Counted from the first letter of the stretch, positions 1 through 7,338 are shown. The stretch: DNA of 12,074 nucleotides from Roseobacter sp. (GCA_024636425.1 JAGXHB010000201.1:1-12074), one strand, 5' to 3'. Numbers and translations: made by a program. Notes: generated from the letters alone by a model not told the origin.

Positions 1-329
1 ATCCTGTCGCGTCTGTGGGACTTGGGTGCCTCGCAGCGCCCCGCACACGGGCGACGTTGGCACAGACATTTACCCGACGTCTGCTTGCAGAAAGCACCGC
101 AATCGTCTTTGGCGGCGCGGGTCAGGTGCCTGTCGGAGACTTGCAGGATTACGCCGGCACGCGACCACAGCGCTTTATTGGTGTCCCGCTGATGTTTGAC
201 GGACAGGTGATCGGCACAGTGGAACTCTCAGCCGGGTATTGTGGCAGCCCGATCAGAGATATTGAACTGTCCGCTGCCTATTTCATGGCAGCCGCCTTTG
301 CGCCGCCCCTTGCACTGATGGTCGGCTAG
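1..329 (+). CDS. C-terminal fragment of a GAF-domain-like protein (5' end outside window)
   Basis: The reading frame is open from the window edge (first full codon at base 3) to TAG at 327-329, giving about 108 residues of a protein that begins upstream. The last half, with RFIGVPLMFDGQVIGTVELS followed by an amphipathic helix rich in Ala (AAYFMAAAFAPPLAL), resembles the beta-strand/helix end of a GAF domain, a small-ligand or signal-sensing fold found in regulators and sensor kinases. No catalytic or DNA-binding motif lies in the visible part, so the full protein's role is unknown. The stop codon overlaps the olsA stop on the other strand (CTAG at 326-329), so the two transcripts converge with no spacer. 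The GAF call is by pattern only. A non-GAF alpha/beta protein is possible. Confidence 0.55.
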   Translation, partial: PVASVGLGCLAAPRTRATLAQTFTRRLLAESTAIVFGGAGQVPVGDLQDYAGTRPQRFIGVPLMFDGQVIGTVELSAGYCGSPIRDIELSAAYFMAAAFAPPLALMVG

Positions 330-1156
330 GGCCGTCCGATCTGCGCGTGCGCCTTTCGGACCTCGGCCTCGCAGGCCAGTGCCAGATCCTTGCGAGTTGC
401 GAAATCAGCGACGCGCAAGGGCGGGAGATAGGACGTCACCACCTTGCCCTGACGCCAGACGGACAATGTCGCCAGCAGGTGGGATCCAAAGTTCATGTCG
501 CCCCACCATCCATAAAGACGCGCGTCCGCGCCATTTGGGGGGTGGTACACCACAGTGACAGGCTGGACCCAGATCTTGTCGCGCAGGTCGGCAGACATGA
601 AAGCCTGAAAAAGTGTTGTCTTGAAGGCCAGCACCTGCTGGCCATCCGTGCTGGTGCCTTCGGGGAAAAACAGCAGGCGGTGGTTATGCAGCAGGCGCTG
701 CTGGAACACCTCGGTCTGGTCGCGCGCGCGCTTGGGATTGCGTTCGATGAAGACGGTGCCGGTTGCACGGGCCAGCCAGCCGATACCGGGCCATGCGGCC
801 ACTTCGGATTTCGACACGAAGTAAACGCGCTGGTTGGCGTTCAGCGTGAAGATGTCCAGCCAGCTTGAATGATTGGCCACCACCGCCCCACGGTGCTGCA
901 TCGGCACCCCGATGACCTGCCGTTTGATCCCCATGATGACAAATGCCGCCTTGCACACCATCTGCGTGATCCATGGCGTGACGGGTCTGTCCTGACCGCA
1001 CAAGGGCCGCTCGATCACGCGCAGCGCCAGAAGGACCACCAACCCTCCGAAAACCACTATCACCAGCAAGACCGCGCGCACCACGATCAACAGCGCACCC
1101 AGCATGCCGATCGGGGCCCGTTCGACGGGGCGATCACTGTCCCAAGGGGTGTTCAT
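326..1156 (-). CDS. olsA: Lyso-ornithine lipid O-acyltransferase OlsA (PlsC family)
   Basis: This is a 276-residue member of the PlsC/1-acylglycerol-3-phosphate acyltransferase family. A hydrophobic segment at about residues 18-46 should anchor it in the inner membrane. The four acyltransferase blocks are visible: the catalytic NHSSWLD (NHx4D, 95-101), FVSKSE (113-118), FIERNPK (136-142) and FFPEGTS (163-169). OlsA adds the second, ester-linked fatty acid to lyso-ornithine lipid, using acyl-ACP. In Rhodobacter capsulatus the homologue also makes phosphatidic acid, so dual activity is possible here. Its ATG overlaps the end of olsB by 4 nt (ATGA, 1153-1156), so the two are translationally coupled. 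Adjacency to olsB is the main reason to prefer OlsA over a general PlsC. Roseobacters also carry related acyltransferases for other aminolipids, such as SalA, so exact substrate specificity is inferred. Confidence 0.88.
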   Translation of the reverse strand: MNTPWDSDRPVERAPIGMLGALLIVVRAVLLVIVVFGGLVVLLALRVIERPLCGQDRPVTPWITQMVCKAAFVIMGIKRQVIGVPMQHRGAVVANHSSWLDIFTLNANQRVYFVSKSEVAAWPGIGWLARATGTVFIERNPKRARDQTEVFQQRLLHNHRLLFFPEGTSTDGQQVLAFKTTLFQAFMSADLRDKIWVQPVTVVYHPPNGADARLYGWWGDMNFGSHLLATLSVWRQGKVVTSYLPPLRVADFATRKDLALACEAEVRKAHAQIGRP

Positions 1157-1917
1157 ACTGCGATGCTTCCATAGATCTTTGCCTGCCGCTCGCTCAAGCG
1201 GGTGGTGTCCATGATCAGACAGACATCCGTGGTATTGAAGGCATGATCGACAAAAGCCCCCTCGCCCACGCAGCCCCCCAACCGCAGATAAGCCTTGATC
1301 AGACTGGGCACCTGCACCATCGCACGGCGGCGATCCAGATCGTCATCGGGGATCAGGTCCATGCTTTGATAGGCATCGCCAAGCGCTCTGACCCGGAGCT
1401 TTTCAGGTGCAAGATAGGCGTGGTGCAACAGGGACAACGGCTGCGCAAGCTTTGCCACATCGGTCCCGTGAAAGCTTGCCACGCCAAACAGGATCTCGAC
1501 CCGGTGCGCCGAGACAAATGCGGCAAGCCCGGCCCAAAGCTTGTGCATGGCCATACCCCCGCGATAATCCGGATGCAGACAAGACCGCCCGAGCTCGAGC
1601 ATTTCGCGGCCCGACTGCTTGAGAAGGCCAAGGTCATATTCGTTCTCCGAATAGAACCCCCCGGCCTTTTCCGCCATCTCCCGGCGCAAAAGCCTGTAGA
1701 CGCCGACCGTTTCGCCCGTGTGCTTGTCGATCAGCACCAGATGATCCACGAAATCATCGTACCTGTCGCGCTCAAGTCGCCGTTCGTGGTCGACCAGCGT
1801 GCCACTGCCGCCCAGTTCAGAGATGAAGACATCATAACGCAGACGCTGTGCCGCGTGCAGTTCACTATCGGTACGGGCCAGCCGAACCTCGAAGTCTGCT
1901 GATTTGCCGAGCATCAT
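1153..1917 (-). CDS. olsB: L-ornithine N(alpha)-acyltransferase OlsB
   Basis: OlsB catalyses the first step of ornithine lipid synthesis, transferring a 3-hydroxyacyl group from ACP to the alpha-amino group of ornithine. The 254-residue product has the GNAT-like fold of the OlsB/hemolysin-type acyltransferases: RLRYDVFISELG at 26-36, the core strand DHLVLID around 58-64, LELGRSCLHPDYRGG at 107-121 and LIKAYLRLGG at 206-215. I place the start at ATG 1917 (or the next codon, 1914). An AAGGA lies 13 nt upstream, and conserved sequence begins soon after. A TTG at 1956 would give 267 residues but has no Shine-Dalgarno and falls inside a possible -10 element. The gene overlaps olsA by 4 nt. Roseobacters also have an OlsB-like glutamine-lipid enzyme (GlsB); the neighbouring olsA favours OlsB here. 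Confidence 0.87.
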   Translation of the reverse strand: MMLGKSADFEVRLARTDSELHAAQRLRYDVFISELGGSGTLVDHERRLERDRYDDFVDHLVLIDKHTGETVGVYRLLRREMAEKAGGFYSENEYDLGLLKQSGREMLELGRSCLHPDYRGGMAMHKLWAGLAAFVSAHRVEILFGVASFHGTDVAKLAQPLSLLHHAYLAPEKLRVRALGDAYQSMDLIPDDDLDRRRAMVQVPSLIKAYLRLGGCVGEGAFVDHAFNTTDVCLIMDTTRLSERQAKIYGSIAV

Positions 1918-1952
1918 GGGCGGGTCTTGATCCTTGATCGCGTCTGCCGCGT

Positions 1953-1981
1953 TCAATAGGGGTTTGGGAGACCAAGCGCAA
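1953..1981 (-). promoter_or_regulatory. Possible sigma-70-type promoter for olsBA
   Basis: On the minus strand TTGCGC (1976-1981) is followed after 17 nt by TATTGA (1953-1958). If used, transcription starts near 1945. That would exclude the TTG at 1956 as a translation start and leave a short leader carrying AAGGA before ATG 1917. Prediction from consensus only. Confidence 0.35.
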
Positions 1982-2008
1982 TCCTTGCGGCCCCTTGCGC
2001 GGCACAGC

Positions 2009-2039
2009 GTCGCCCTATCTGCGCAGCGGCTTGGGCGAC
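2009..2039 (-). repeat. Inverted repeat just after the DUF3553 gene, possible weak terminator
   Basis: GTCGCCC (2009-2015) and GGGCGAC (2033-2039) form a 7-bp inverted repeat around a 17-nt loop. It begins directly after the TAA of the DUF3553 gene. On the minus strand it could fold into a transcript-end hairpin, but no T-run follows, so intrinsic termination is doubtful. It may instead stabilise the 3' end. Confidence 0.35.
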
Positions 2040-2243
2040 TTAATCATTTGCTAAGGAAGATCGATCATTGAAGTCGGGCACCAACCCGACACGAAAGCTG
2101 TCTATGACCATCTTGCCCTCGCTGCGGAAGTTTACCGTGATCTTTCCGTCAATGTTGCTTTGGACCTGCCCGACACCCCACTCGGGATGTTCGGGGTGGC
2201 GCACAAGCATGCCGGGTGTCAGTATGGCGTTAAGATCGTCCAA
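2040..2243 (-). CDS. DUF3553 family small protein
   Basis: This 67-residue protein matches the DUF3553 pattern: LTPGMLVRHPEHPEWGVGQV (near residues 8-27), then a strand-turn-strand region ending in VNFRSEGKMVID. The family is a small all-beta, SH3/CarD-like module. The same type of module occurs at the C-terminus of UvrD-like helicases in related bacteria. Its function as a stand-alone protein is not established. I choose TTG at 2243 because AAGGA sits exactly 6 nt upstream (AAAAGGATGCTCC then TTG). A longer reading frame from TTG 2273 would run over the chpT start and has no ribosome site. It is divergent from chpT across only 29 bp, a neighbourhood I associate with alphaproteobacteria. A regulatory link to chpT is plausible but unproven. 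Confidence 0.8.
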   Translation of the reverse strand: MDDLNAILTPGMLVRHPEHPEWGVGQVQSNIDGKITVNFRSEGKMVIDSFRVGLVPDFNDRSSLAND

Positions 2244-2272
2244 GGAGCATCCTTTTAAAGTGAGGCGCGACA

Positions 2273-2869
2273 ATGAATAGGCCTGATCTGGACTTTGCGA
2301 CCCTTATCGGCAGCCGTATCTGCCATGATCTGATATCCCCCATTGGCGCTGTGAACAATGGGCTGGAGCTGCTTTCGATGACGGGTTTGACCGCGGGACC
2401 CGAAATCGTCCTTATTCATCAAAGCGTTGGCAGCGCGAGCGCCCGTATCCGTTTTTTCCGCGTGGCGTTTGGTGCTGCGGCGGACCAGAAACTCTCGAAC
2501 AGCGAAGTCGCCTCGACCTTGCGCGATCTTTATCAGGGGTCACGCTGGACGGTCACATGGCTTCCCGCCGATCCTCACCCCCGCGCCGATGTCCGCTGTG
2601 CATTTCTGGCACTGATGTGTCTGGAAACGGGCATGCCCTACGGGGGGCACATGACCGTTTCCGAAAACGCCGGTAAATGGACAGTCACCGGACGCGCGGA
2701 GAAGCTGTTGATCGACCCGGACATATGGTCCCACCTCGCCCTCTCGAAACATGCGCAAAAGCTCAAGCCCGCACATGTGCAGTTCGGATTGCTGCACGCC
2801 ATCGCGGGGGATGGCGGGCGCAAGGTCACATCGCAGATTTCCAAAAAGGAGATCGTGATCGCCTTCTAG
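2273..2869 (+). CDS. chpT: Histidine phosphotransferase ChpT
   Basis: ChpT passes phosphate from the hybrid kinase CckA to the response regulators CtrA and CpdR. In roseobacters this relay controls motility, gene-transfer-agent production and cell differentiation. The 198-residue protein opens with the family's dimerisation helix, IGSRICHDLISPIGAVNNG, in which His18 is the expected phosphate acceptor and H-D-L-I-S-P-I is the diagnostic box. The C-terminal part corresponds to a degenerate kinase-like ATPase domain; I see no N, G1 or G2 box for ATP binding, as expected of ChpT. ATG at 2273 follows GAGG with a 7-nt spacer. The stop lies only 6 bp from the convergent proA stop. With the DUF3553 start 29 bp upstream, the chpT promoter probably sits inside that gene. 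The call is firm at family level. Confidence 0.92.
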   Translation: MNRPDLDFATLIGSRICHDLISPIGAVNNGLELLSMTGLTAGPEIVLIHQSVGSASARIRFFRVAFGAAADQKLSNSEVASTLRDLYQGSRWTVTWLPADPHPRADVRCAFLALMCLETGMPYGGHMTVSENAGKWTVTGRAEKLLIDPDIWSHLALSKHAQKLKPAHVQFGLLHAIAGDGGRKVTSQISKKEIVIAF

Positions 2870-2875
2870 GATGAT

Positions 2876-4153
2876 CTAGCTGCGCACGGCACCGTTGCCG
2901 CGGACCAGATATTTGAAGCTGGTCAGCTGCTCTGCTCCGACGGGGCCGCGTGCGTGCATCTTGCCCGTAGCAATCCCGATCTCGGCACCCATGCCAAATT
3001 CGCCGCCGTCCGCAAACTGGGTCGATGCGTTATGCATCAGGATCGCAGAATCAAGACGGGTCATGAATTTGGTCGCAGTCGCATCGTCTTCGGTGATGAT
3101 GCAGTCGGTGTGGTTCGACCCATACGTGCGGATATGCTCGATCGCACCGTCGATGTCGGGCACTGTTTTGGCAGCGATGATCATATCAAGGTATTCGCGG
3201 CCCCAGTCGTCATCTTTCGCGGAAATAGTGCCTTCGATGTCGGAAAGACCCTCCCCTGCGCGCACCTCGACACCCGCATCCAGCAATGCCTTGATCACGC
3301 CTTTGCCGATCGTGCGCGCAACCTTCTCATGGATCAACAGACATTCGGCTGAGCCGCAGATCCCGGTGCGCCGCGTCTTGGCGTTCAGCACGATTTTCAG
3401 CACCTTTTCAGGATCGGCGTGTTCATCAATGTAGATATGAACGATCCCTTCCAGATGGGCAAAAACCGGCACGCGAGCCTCGCGCTGGACCAGCCCGACG
3501 AGACCCTTGCCGCCGCGCGGCACGATAACGTCGATATAGTCGGTCATGGTCAGCATTTCGCTGACGGCGGCACGGTCACGGGTCGGCACAAGCTGGATCG
3601 CATCAGCAGGCAGATCAGCCGATCGCATCCCCTGTTGCAGCGCCTGATGGATCGCACGCGATGAATGAAAGCTCTCGGAGCCACCCCGCAGGATCACCGC
3701 ATTGCCCGCCTTGAGGCAGAGCGCACCGGCGTCGGCAGTCACATTGGGCCGGGATTCGTAGATCACGCCGATCACGCCAAGCGGCGTGCGCACACGCTGG
3801 ATGTTCAGGCCGGACGGCTGATCCCATTCGGTCAGCACCTTCCCGACCGGATCATCTTGCGCCGCGATGCTGCGCAGGCTGTCCATCATCGCCTTGATGC
3901 GGTCTTCATCCAGCAAAAGCCGGTCCATCATCGCATCGGAAAGCCCCTTGTCGCGGCCAAATTCCATATCCTGAGCATTGGCAGCCAGAATATCATCGCG
4001 GGCGTCCCACAATGCAGCGGCTGCATTTTCCAAGGCTGTCTGCTTTTGTCCGGCACTGGCAAATCCCAATGTCGCGGCAGCGGATTTGGCGCGCTTGCCA
4101 ATATCCGACATCAAGCCGGGAATGTCGTCTGTCTGTGTCATGTCCAAAGTCAT
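2876..4153 (-). CDS. proA: Glutamate-5-semialdehyde dehydrogenase (gamma-glutamyl phosphate reductase) ProA
   Basis: ProA reduces gamma-glutamyl phosphate to glutamate-5-semialdehyde with NADPH, the second step of proline synthesis, in the cytoplasm. The 425-residue length fits the family. Visible hallmarks are TPLGVIGVIYESRPNVTADA (123-142), LKAGNAVILRGGSE (147-160), the loop VIVPRGGKGLV (209-219) and the catalytic cysteine motif TGICGSAECLL, with Cys266 as the expected nucleophile. The C-terminal FADGGEFGMGAEIGI segment is also typical. The start is ATG 4153; a second ATG at 4141 is possible, and neither has a strong ribosome site. It lies 78 nt downstream of proB in the same direction, so they are probably co-transcribed. 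The final bases almost touch chpT (6-bp convergent gap). Confidence 0.97.
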   Translation of the reverse strand: MTLDMTQTDDIPGLMSDIGKRAKSAAATLGFASAGQKQTALENAAAALWDARDDILAANAQDMEFGRDKGLSDAMMDRLLLDEDRIKAMMDSLRSIAAQDDPVGKVLTEWDQPSGLNIQRVRTPLGVIGVIYESRPNVTADAGALCLKAGNAVILRGGSESFHSSRAIHQALQQGMRSADLPADAIQLVPTRDRAAVSEMLTMTDYIDVIVPRGGKGLVGLVQREARVPVFAHLEGIVHIYIDEHADPEKVLKIVLNAKTRRTGICGSAECLLIHEKVARTIGKGVIKALLDAGVEVRAGEGLSDIEGTISAKDDDWGREYLDMIIAAKTVPDIDGAIEHIRTYGSNHTDCIITEDDATATKFMTRLDSAILMHNASTQFADGGEFGMGAEIGIATGKMHARGPVGAEQLTSFKYLVRGNGAVRS

Positions 4154-4231
4154 ACCTAATTTCTGCTTTTTGTCGATTTCGGGTTCACCTCTACCTAAGG
4201 CCTTCGGCGAGGATTTAAAACCATTTGGAAC

Positions 4232-5341
4232 TCAGGCCAGCGCCAGATCATCGCGGTGGATCAGGGCAGCACGCCCCGGATAGCCCAAAAGCTTTTCTAT
4301 TTCAGTGCTTTGCCGGCCCAGGATTAATTGAGCCTCACCTGCGGAATACCGGCTGAGCCCATAGCCGATTGTATGTCCCTGCGTTGTCAGGATGGCGATA
4401 CTGTCGCCCCGATCGAACGCTCCGTCCACTGCGGTGATACCTGCGGGCAGAAGCGATTTGCCCCGTCCCATGGCAGCCACCGCCCCCTCGTCCAGCGTGA
4501 CGCTCCCCCGCGGTTTCATCGACGTGATCCAAAGCTTGCGTGCCGTGCGCGGATCGGAATGTGCGGTGAACCAGGTTGCATTTGCACCATTCTGAAGCGC
4601 GTAGAGCGGCCTGAGGCGCGACCCTTCGGTGATGGCCATGGCACAGCCCGCTGCGGTGGCGGTCTTGGCGGCCATCAGCTTGGTCTTCATCCCGCCCTTG
4701 GACAGCCCCGACCCCGCATCACCGGCCTGCGCCTCGATCTCGGGCGTGAGGGCCACAATGGTTTCGTAGCGGATCGCAGTCGGGTCGTCATTGGGGTTGG
4801 CCGAATAGAAACCGTCCACATCCGACAGAAGGATCAGCTGGTCCGCTCCGACTGTTACAGCGATCTGCGCCGCAAGCCGGTCGTTGTCGCCAAAGCGGAT
4901 TTCATCGGTGGCGACCGTATCGTTTTCATTGACGATGGGCACCGCGCCAAAGGTCAACAGCTGTTCCATCGTGGCGCGGCTGTTAAGATACCGCCGCCGG
5001 TCAGCACTGTCCTCAAGTGTCACAAGCACCTGTGCCGTCGTGATCCCGTGGGGCTCCAGTGCCTCTTCATAGGCGCGGGCAAGTCTGATCTGGCCGACAG
5101 CAGCGGCGGCCTGTGACTGCTCCAGCGCCAGCGTCGTGGGCGGCAGACCCAATACCCCGCGGCCCAGGGCGATCGAGCCAGACGACACGAGCACGACATC
5201 TTTGCCCATACCCTTGAGCCAGGCCACGTCCTGCGCCAAAGACCGCAGCCAGTCAGCGCGCAATTTGCCGGTGGTTCGGTCCACCAACAGGGCCGACCCG
5301 ATCTTGATGACGATGCGTGAGCCGTCGGTCAGGGTTGCCAC
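4232..5341 (-). CDS. proB: Glutamate 5-kinase ProB
   Basis: ProB phosphorylates glutamate with ATP to gamma-glutamyl phosphate, the first and normally feedback-inhibited step of proline synthesis. The 369-residue protein has the amino-acid-kinase domain (about 1-260) with KIGSAL (13-18), SSGSIALG (53-60), NENDTV (139-144) and GSGLSKGGMKTKLMAAKTA, the ATP/regulatory loop. It is followed by a C-terminal PUA domain (about 275-360), so this is the full two-domain form. Translation starts at GTG 5341, with a strong GAGGAAG 7 nt upstream. This start lies inside obgE, whose last 13 nt overlap proB. That arrangement suggests coupled translation of the GTPase and the kinase. proA follows 78 nt downstream. 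Confidence 0.97.
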   Translation of the reverse strand: MATLTDGSRIVIKIGSALLVDRTTGKLRADWLRSLAQDVAWLKGMGKDVVLVSSGSIALGRGVLGLPPTTLALEQSQAAAAVGQIRLARAYEEALEPHGITTAQVLVTLEDSADRRRYLNSRATMEQLLTFGAVPIVNENDTVATDEIRFGDNDRLAAQIAVTVGADQLILLSDVDGFYSANPNDDPTAIRYETIVALTPEIEAQAGDAGSGLSKGGMKTKLMAAKTATAAGCAMAITEGSRLRPLYALQNGANATWFTAHSDPRTARKLWITSMKPRGSVTLDEGAVAAMGRGKSLLPAGITAVDGAFDRGDSIAILTTQGHTIGYGLSRYSAGEAQLILGRQSTEIEKLLGYPGRAALIHRDDLALA

Positions 5342-6363
5342 GGTTTTTCTTCCTCGGCAGGCAGGAACTTCAGCCGGTCATCATCAATCTGGCCCCGCAG
5401 GGTACGCAGCACCTCGGTCACGCCATCACGGGCCACACCGGACATCATCATCACGTCACCACCGCAGGCATTTTCCAATTCAGAACGGGCGGTTGCACGT
5501 TCTTCCTCATCCAACGCGTCGATCTTGTTCAGCACTGTCACGCGCGGTTTGTCCGCCAGATCGCCGCCATAGGCTTCGAGTTCCGTGATGATGGTCTGGT
5601 AGTCCTCGGCCACCGTCTCGGAGGTGCCGTCGACGAGATGGAGCAGGACTGCACAGCGTTCGACGTGGCCCAGAAACAGATCGCCAAGGCCACGGCCCTC
5701 GGAGGCACCCTCGATCAGGCCGGGAATGTCCGCAACGACGAATTCGGTGTTATCAACGCCGACCACGCCCAGGTTGGGGTGCAAGGTGGTGAACGGGTAA
5801 TCGGCAATCTTGGGGCGGGCATTCGACGTGGCGGCAAGGAAAGTGGATTTGCCGGCATTGGGCAGCCCCAACAGCCCGACATCCGCGATCAGCTTGAGGC
5901 GCAGCCAAAGTGTGCGTTCCACACCATCCTGACCGGGGTTGGCACGACGGGGGGCCTGATTGGTGGCGGATTTAAAATGCAGGTTTCCCCATCCGCCGTT
6001 GCCACCGCGCGCCAGTGCGACACGCTGGCCCAGTTCAGTCATATCCGCCAACACGGTTTCCTGGTCTTCATCAAGGATTTCCGTCCCCACCGGCACGCGC
6101 AGCACGATATCGTCACCATCCTTGCCGGTACGCTGCTTGCCCATGCCGGGCTGGCCGTTGCGTGCAAAAAAGTGCTGCTGGTAGCGGAAATCGATCAAGG
6201 TGTTCAACCCGTCCACAGCCTCTGCCCAAACGGAACCGCCATTGCCACCGTCGCCACCATCGGGTCCACCGTATTCGATGTATTTTTCGCGCCGGAACGA
6301 CACGGAACCGCCACCGCCTGCGCCAGAGCGGATATAGACTTTGCACAGGTCGAGAAACTTCAT
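5329..6363 (-). CDS. obgE: Ribosome-associated GTPase ObgE (CgtA/Obg family)
   Basis: ObgE is an essential GTPase acting in late 50S subunit assembly and in stress and growth control. The 344 residues contain the glycine-rich Obg fold (1-158, with SGAGGGGSVSFRREK and GGPDGGDGGNGGSV) followed by the G domain: G1 GLPNAGKS (166-173), switch FTT (191-193), G3 DIPG (212-215) and G4 NKID (279-282). There is no OCT domain; the protein ends in a short acidic tail (AEEEKPWQP). ATG 6363 is preceded by AAAGG. The stop overlaps the proB start by 13 nt, and the GNAT gene ends 29 nt upstream. Linkage with rplU-rpmA is widespread in bacteria and fits its ribosome role. Confidence 0.97.
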   Translation of the reverse strand: MKFLDLCKVYIRSGAGGGGSVSFRREKYIEYGGPDGGDGGNGGSVWAEAVDGLNTLIDFRYQQHFFARNGQPGMGKQRTGKDGDDIVLRVPVGTEILDEDQETVLADMTELGQRVALARGGNGGWGNLHFKSATNQAPRRANPGQDGVERTLWLRLKLIADVGLLGLPNAGKSTFLAATSNARPKIADYPFTTLHPNLGVVGVDNTEFVVADIPGLIEGASEGRGLGDLFLGHVERCAVLLHLVDGTSETVAEDYQTIITELEAYGGDLADKPRVTVLNKIDALDEEERATARSELENACGGDVMMMSGVARDGVTEVLRTLRGQIDDDRLKFLPAEEEKPWQP

Positions 6364-6392
6364 TTCAGGGGCCTTTCCGGGGCACGGGGTGG

Positions 6393-6935
6393 TCAGAGTT
6401 TGTAGCTATATGTCCACGTAGGTACGCAGGTCTCGCGGGCCAGACAATAGGTTTCGGCGATCCCGAGATAGCGGAAACCGGCATTTGTCAGCACCTTGGC
6501 CGAGGCGGGGTTGTCGCGGAAGACCGACGCGAACATCGTGGAGTTGCCTAGCGGGTTGGCATCGACCAGCGCCTGAACGGCTTCCGAAGCGAGATGTGTG
6601 TTCCAGAACGCAGGCGCCACCCAATAGCCGACTTCGGACTGGTCACGGTCAAGCTTTACAAGCGAGATTACCCCCATCACCTCGGAGCCGCCCGCCTTGA
6701 GGCCGTCCATCACCCACACGTCTTCGGTACGCACATCCTTGAGCGCGCGGCTGACATACGCCTCGATGACGCCGGGGGGCAGCGGGTGCGGAATGGAGAC
6801 GGTGTTCATCGCAACACGCGGATCACTGGCGTAAAGCTCGATCAGGCCGCGGTCCGATGCCCGCACCGGGCGTAGATCAAAACGGTCAGTCTCGATCACG
6901 GGTTGTGTCGTGATTTTAAGGGTTTCCATCGTCAT
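6393..6935 (-). CDS. GNAT family N-acetyltransferase (RimJ/Acetyltransf_3-like)
   Basis: This 180-residue protein belongs to the GNAT superfamily and should move an acetyl group from acetyl-CoA to an amine; the substrate is unknown. It shows the opening RFDLRPVRASD (18-28), the central strands VMGVISLVKLDRDQSEVGYWV, and the closing motif SVFRDNPASAKVLTNAGFRYLG (137-158), typical of RimJ-like enzymes. The acetyl-CoA loop reads FWNTHLASEA (110-119). The glycine usually found before L/Y-A-S/T-E-A is His here, which is unusual. Start: ATG 6935 has a very strong GGAGGAGG directly upstream. Longer in-frame versions from 7073 would overlap the preceding ORF and lack support. The ATG overlaps the stop of the small upstream ORF by 4 nt (ATGA), so coupling is likely. 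Confidence 0.88.
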   Translation of the reverse strand: MTMETLKITTQPVIETDRFDLRPVRASDRGLIELYASDPRVAMNTVSIPHPLPPGVIEAYVSRALKDVRTEDVWVMDGLKAGGSEVMGVISLVKLDRDQSEVGYWVAPAFWNTHLASEAVQALVDANPLGNSTMFASVFRDNPASAKVLTNAGFRYLGIAETYCLARETCVPTWTYSYKL

Positions 6936-7237
6936 GTTCCTCCTCCGAACACTACGAAAAGGCTGTTTGCCGCCGGTATGGCGTTGGACATCCGCATCAA
7001 TTTTCTTCTCAAAATGGGGCCACCTCCGGACTTTGCAATGGTGCCGTTTGGGCAAAGATTGCGCCCCTGGCAATCATCCATGCAAAGCATGACAGCGGTG
7101 TTGCGCGACGAGAAAAAAGCGGATTGGCGCAGCCGCCCCTCCGCTCCAAAGCCGACCTTGCGGTCGCGGGCCGTGACGCGGGTTTTATAGGCCAGCACGG
7201 TACCATCCGTAAGATCGGGGCGCAGATTGGCAGACAT
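6932..7237 (-). CDS. Small hypothetical protein, unrecognised, coupled to the GNAT gene
   Basis: I do not recognise this 101-residue protein. Support for it being real: ATG 7237 is preceded by AAAGGAGG with about 7 nt spacing, and codons 1-70 show the GC-rich third-position bias of the neighbours. Its TGA also overlaps the GNAT ATG (6932-6935). It has no signal peptide. Residues 52-62 hold three cysteines (C52, C56, C62) in a Cx3Cx5C arrangement, around MLCMDDCQGRNLCPNG. The last 25 codons are less biased (AGA AGA, ATA, TTG) and end in VVFGGGT, where GGAGGAGG doubles as the ribosome site of the next gene. It lies between the rpmA terminator and the GNAT gene. It could be a genuine small protein, a leader ORF for the GNAT-obgE-proBA run, or a decayed gene. 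Confidence 0.55.
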   Translation of the reverse strand: MSANLRPDLTDGTVLAYKTRVTARDRKVGFGAEGRLRQSAFFSSRNTAVMLCMDDCQGRNLCPNGTIAKSGGGPILRRKLMRMSNAIPAANSLFVVFGGGT

Positions 7238-7273
7238 GGTAACCCCTCCTTTCTGGACGGGAAACGGGTGGCG

Positions 7274-7308
7274 GAAAATAGAAAAAGGACCGGCGTTTCC
7301 GCCGATCC
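7274..7308 (-). terminator. Rho-independent terminator after rplU-rpmA
   Basis: On the minus strand GGATCGGCG (7300-7308), loop GAAA (7296-7299) and CGCCGGTCC (7287-7295) form a 9-bp GC-rich stem with one G-T wobble. It is followed by TTTTTCTATTTT. It lies about 30 nt past the rpmA stop. This separates the ribosomal-protein unit from the small ORF-GNAT-obgE-proBA run, which then depends on read-through or a promoter I could not identify. Confidence 0.88.
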
Positions 7309-7338
7309 CCTGATTGTTTCAAACGTGAAGGGCGCGGC

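Noticed and set aside
2230..2258. Possible CtrA box upstream of chpT (two TTAA motifs)
   Set aside because: The motifs at 2230-2233 and 2255-2258 are 21 nt apart, not the 7 nt of a full CtrA site.
4154..4231. Terminator or attenuator between proB and proA
   Set aside because: Only an AAGGCCTT palindrome is visible; no stable hairpin with a T-run, so I treat proB-proA as one transcript.
4328..5116. A 262-codon plus-strand open frame across proB
   Set aside because: Antisense shadow of an intact glutamate 5-kinase; no motif.
5317..6405. A 362-codon plus-strand open frame across obgE
   Set aside because: It is antisense to obgE, whose G motifs are all intact. The frame's protein is low-complexity His/Gln/Gly-rich with no family pattern, and long antisense frames are expected in GC-rich genes.
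6936..7073. N-terminal extension of the GNAT protein
   Set aside because: The in-frame upstream codons cover the small ORF and lack a ribosome site, while ATG 6935 has GGAGGAGG directly before it.
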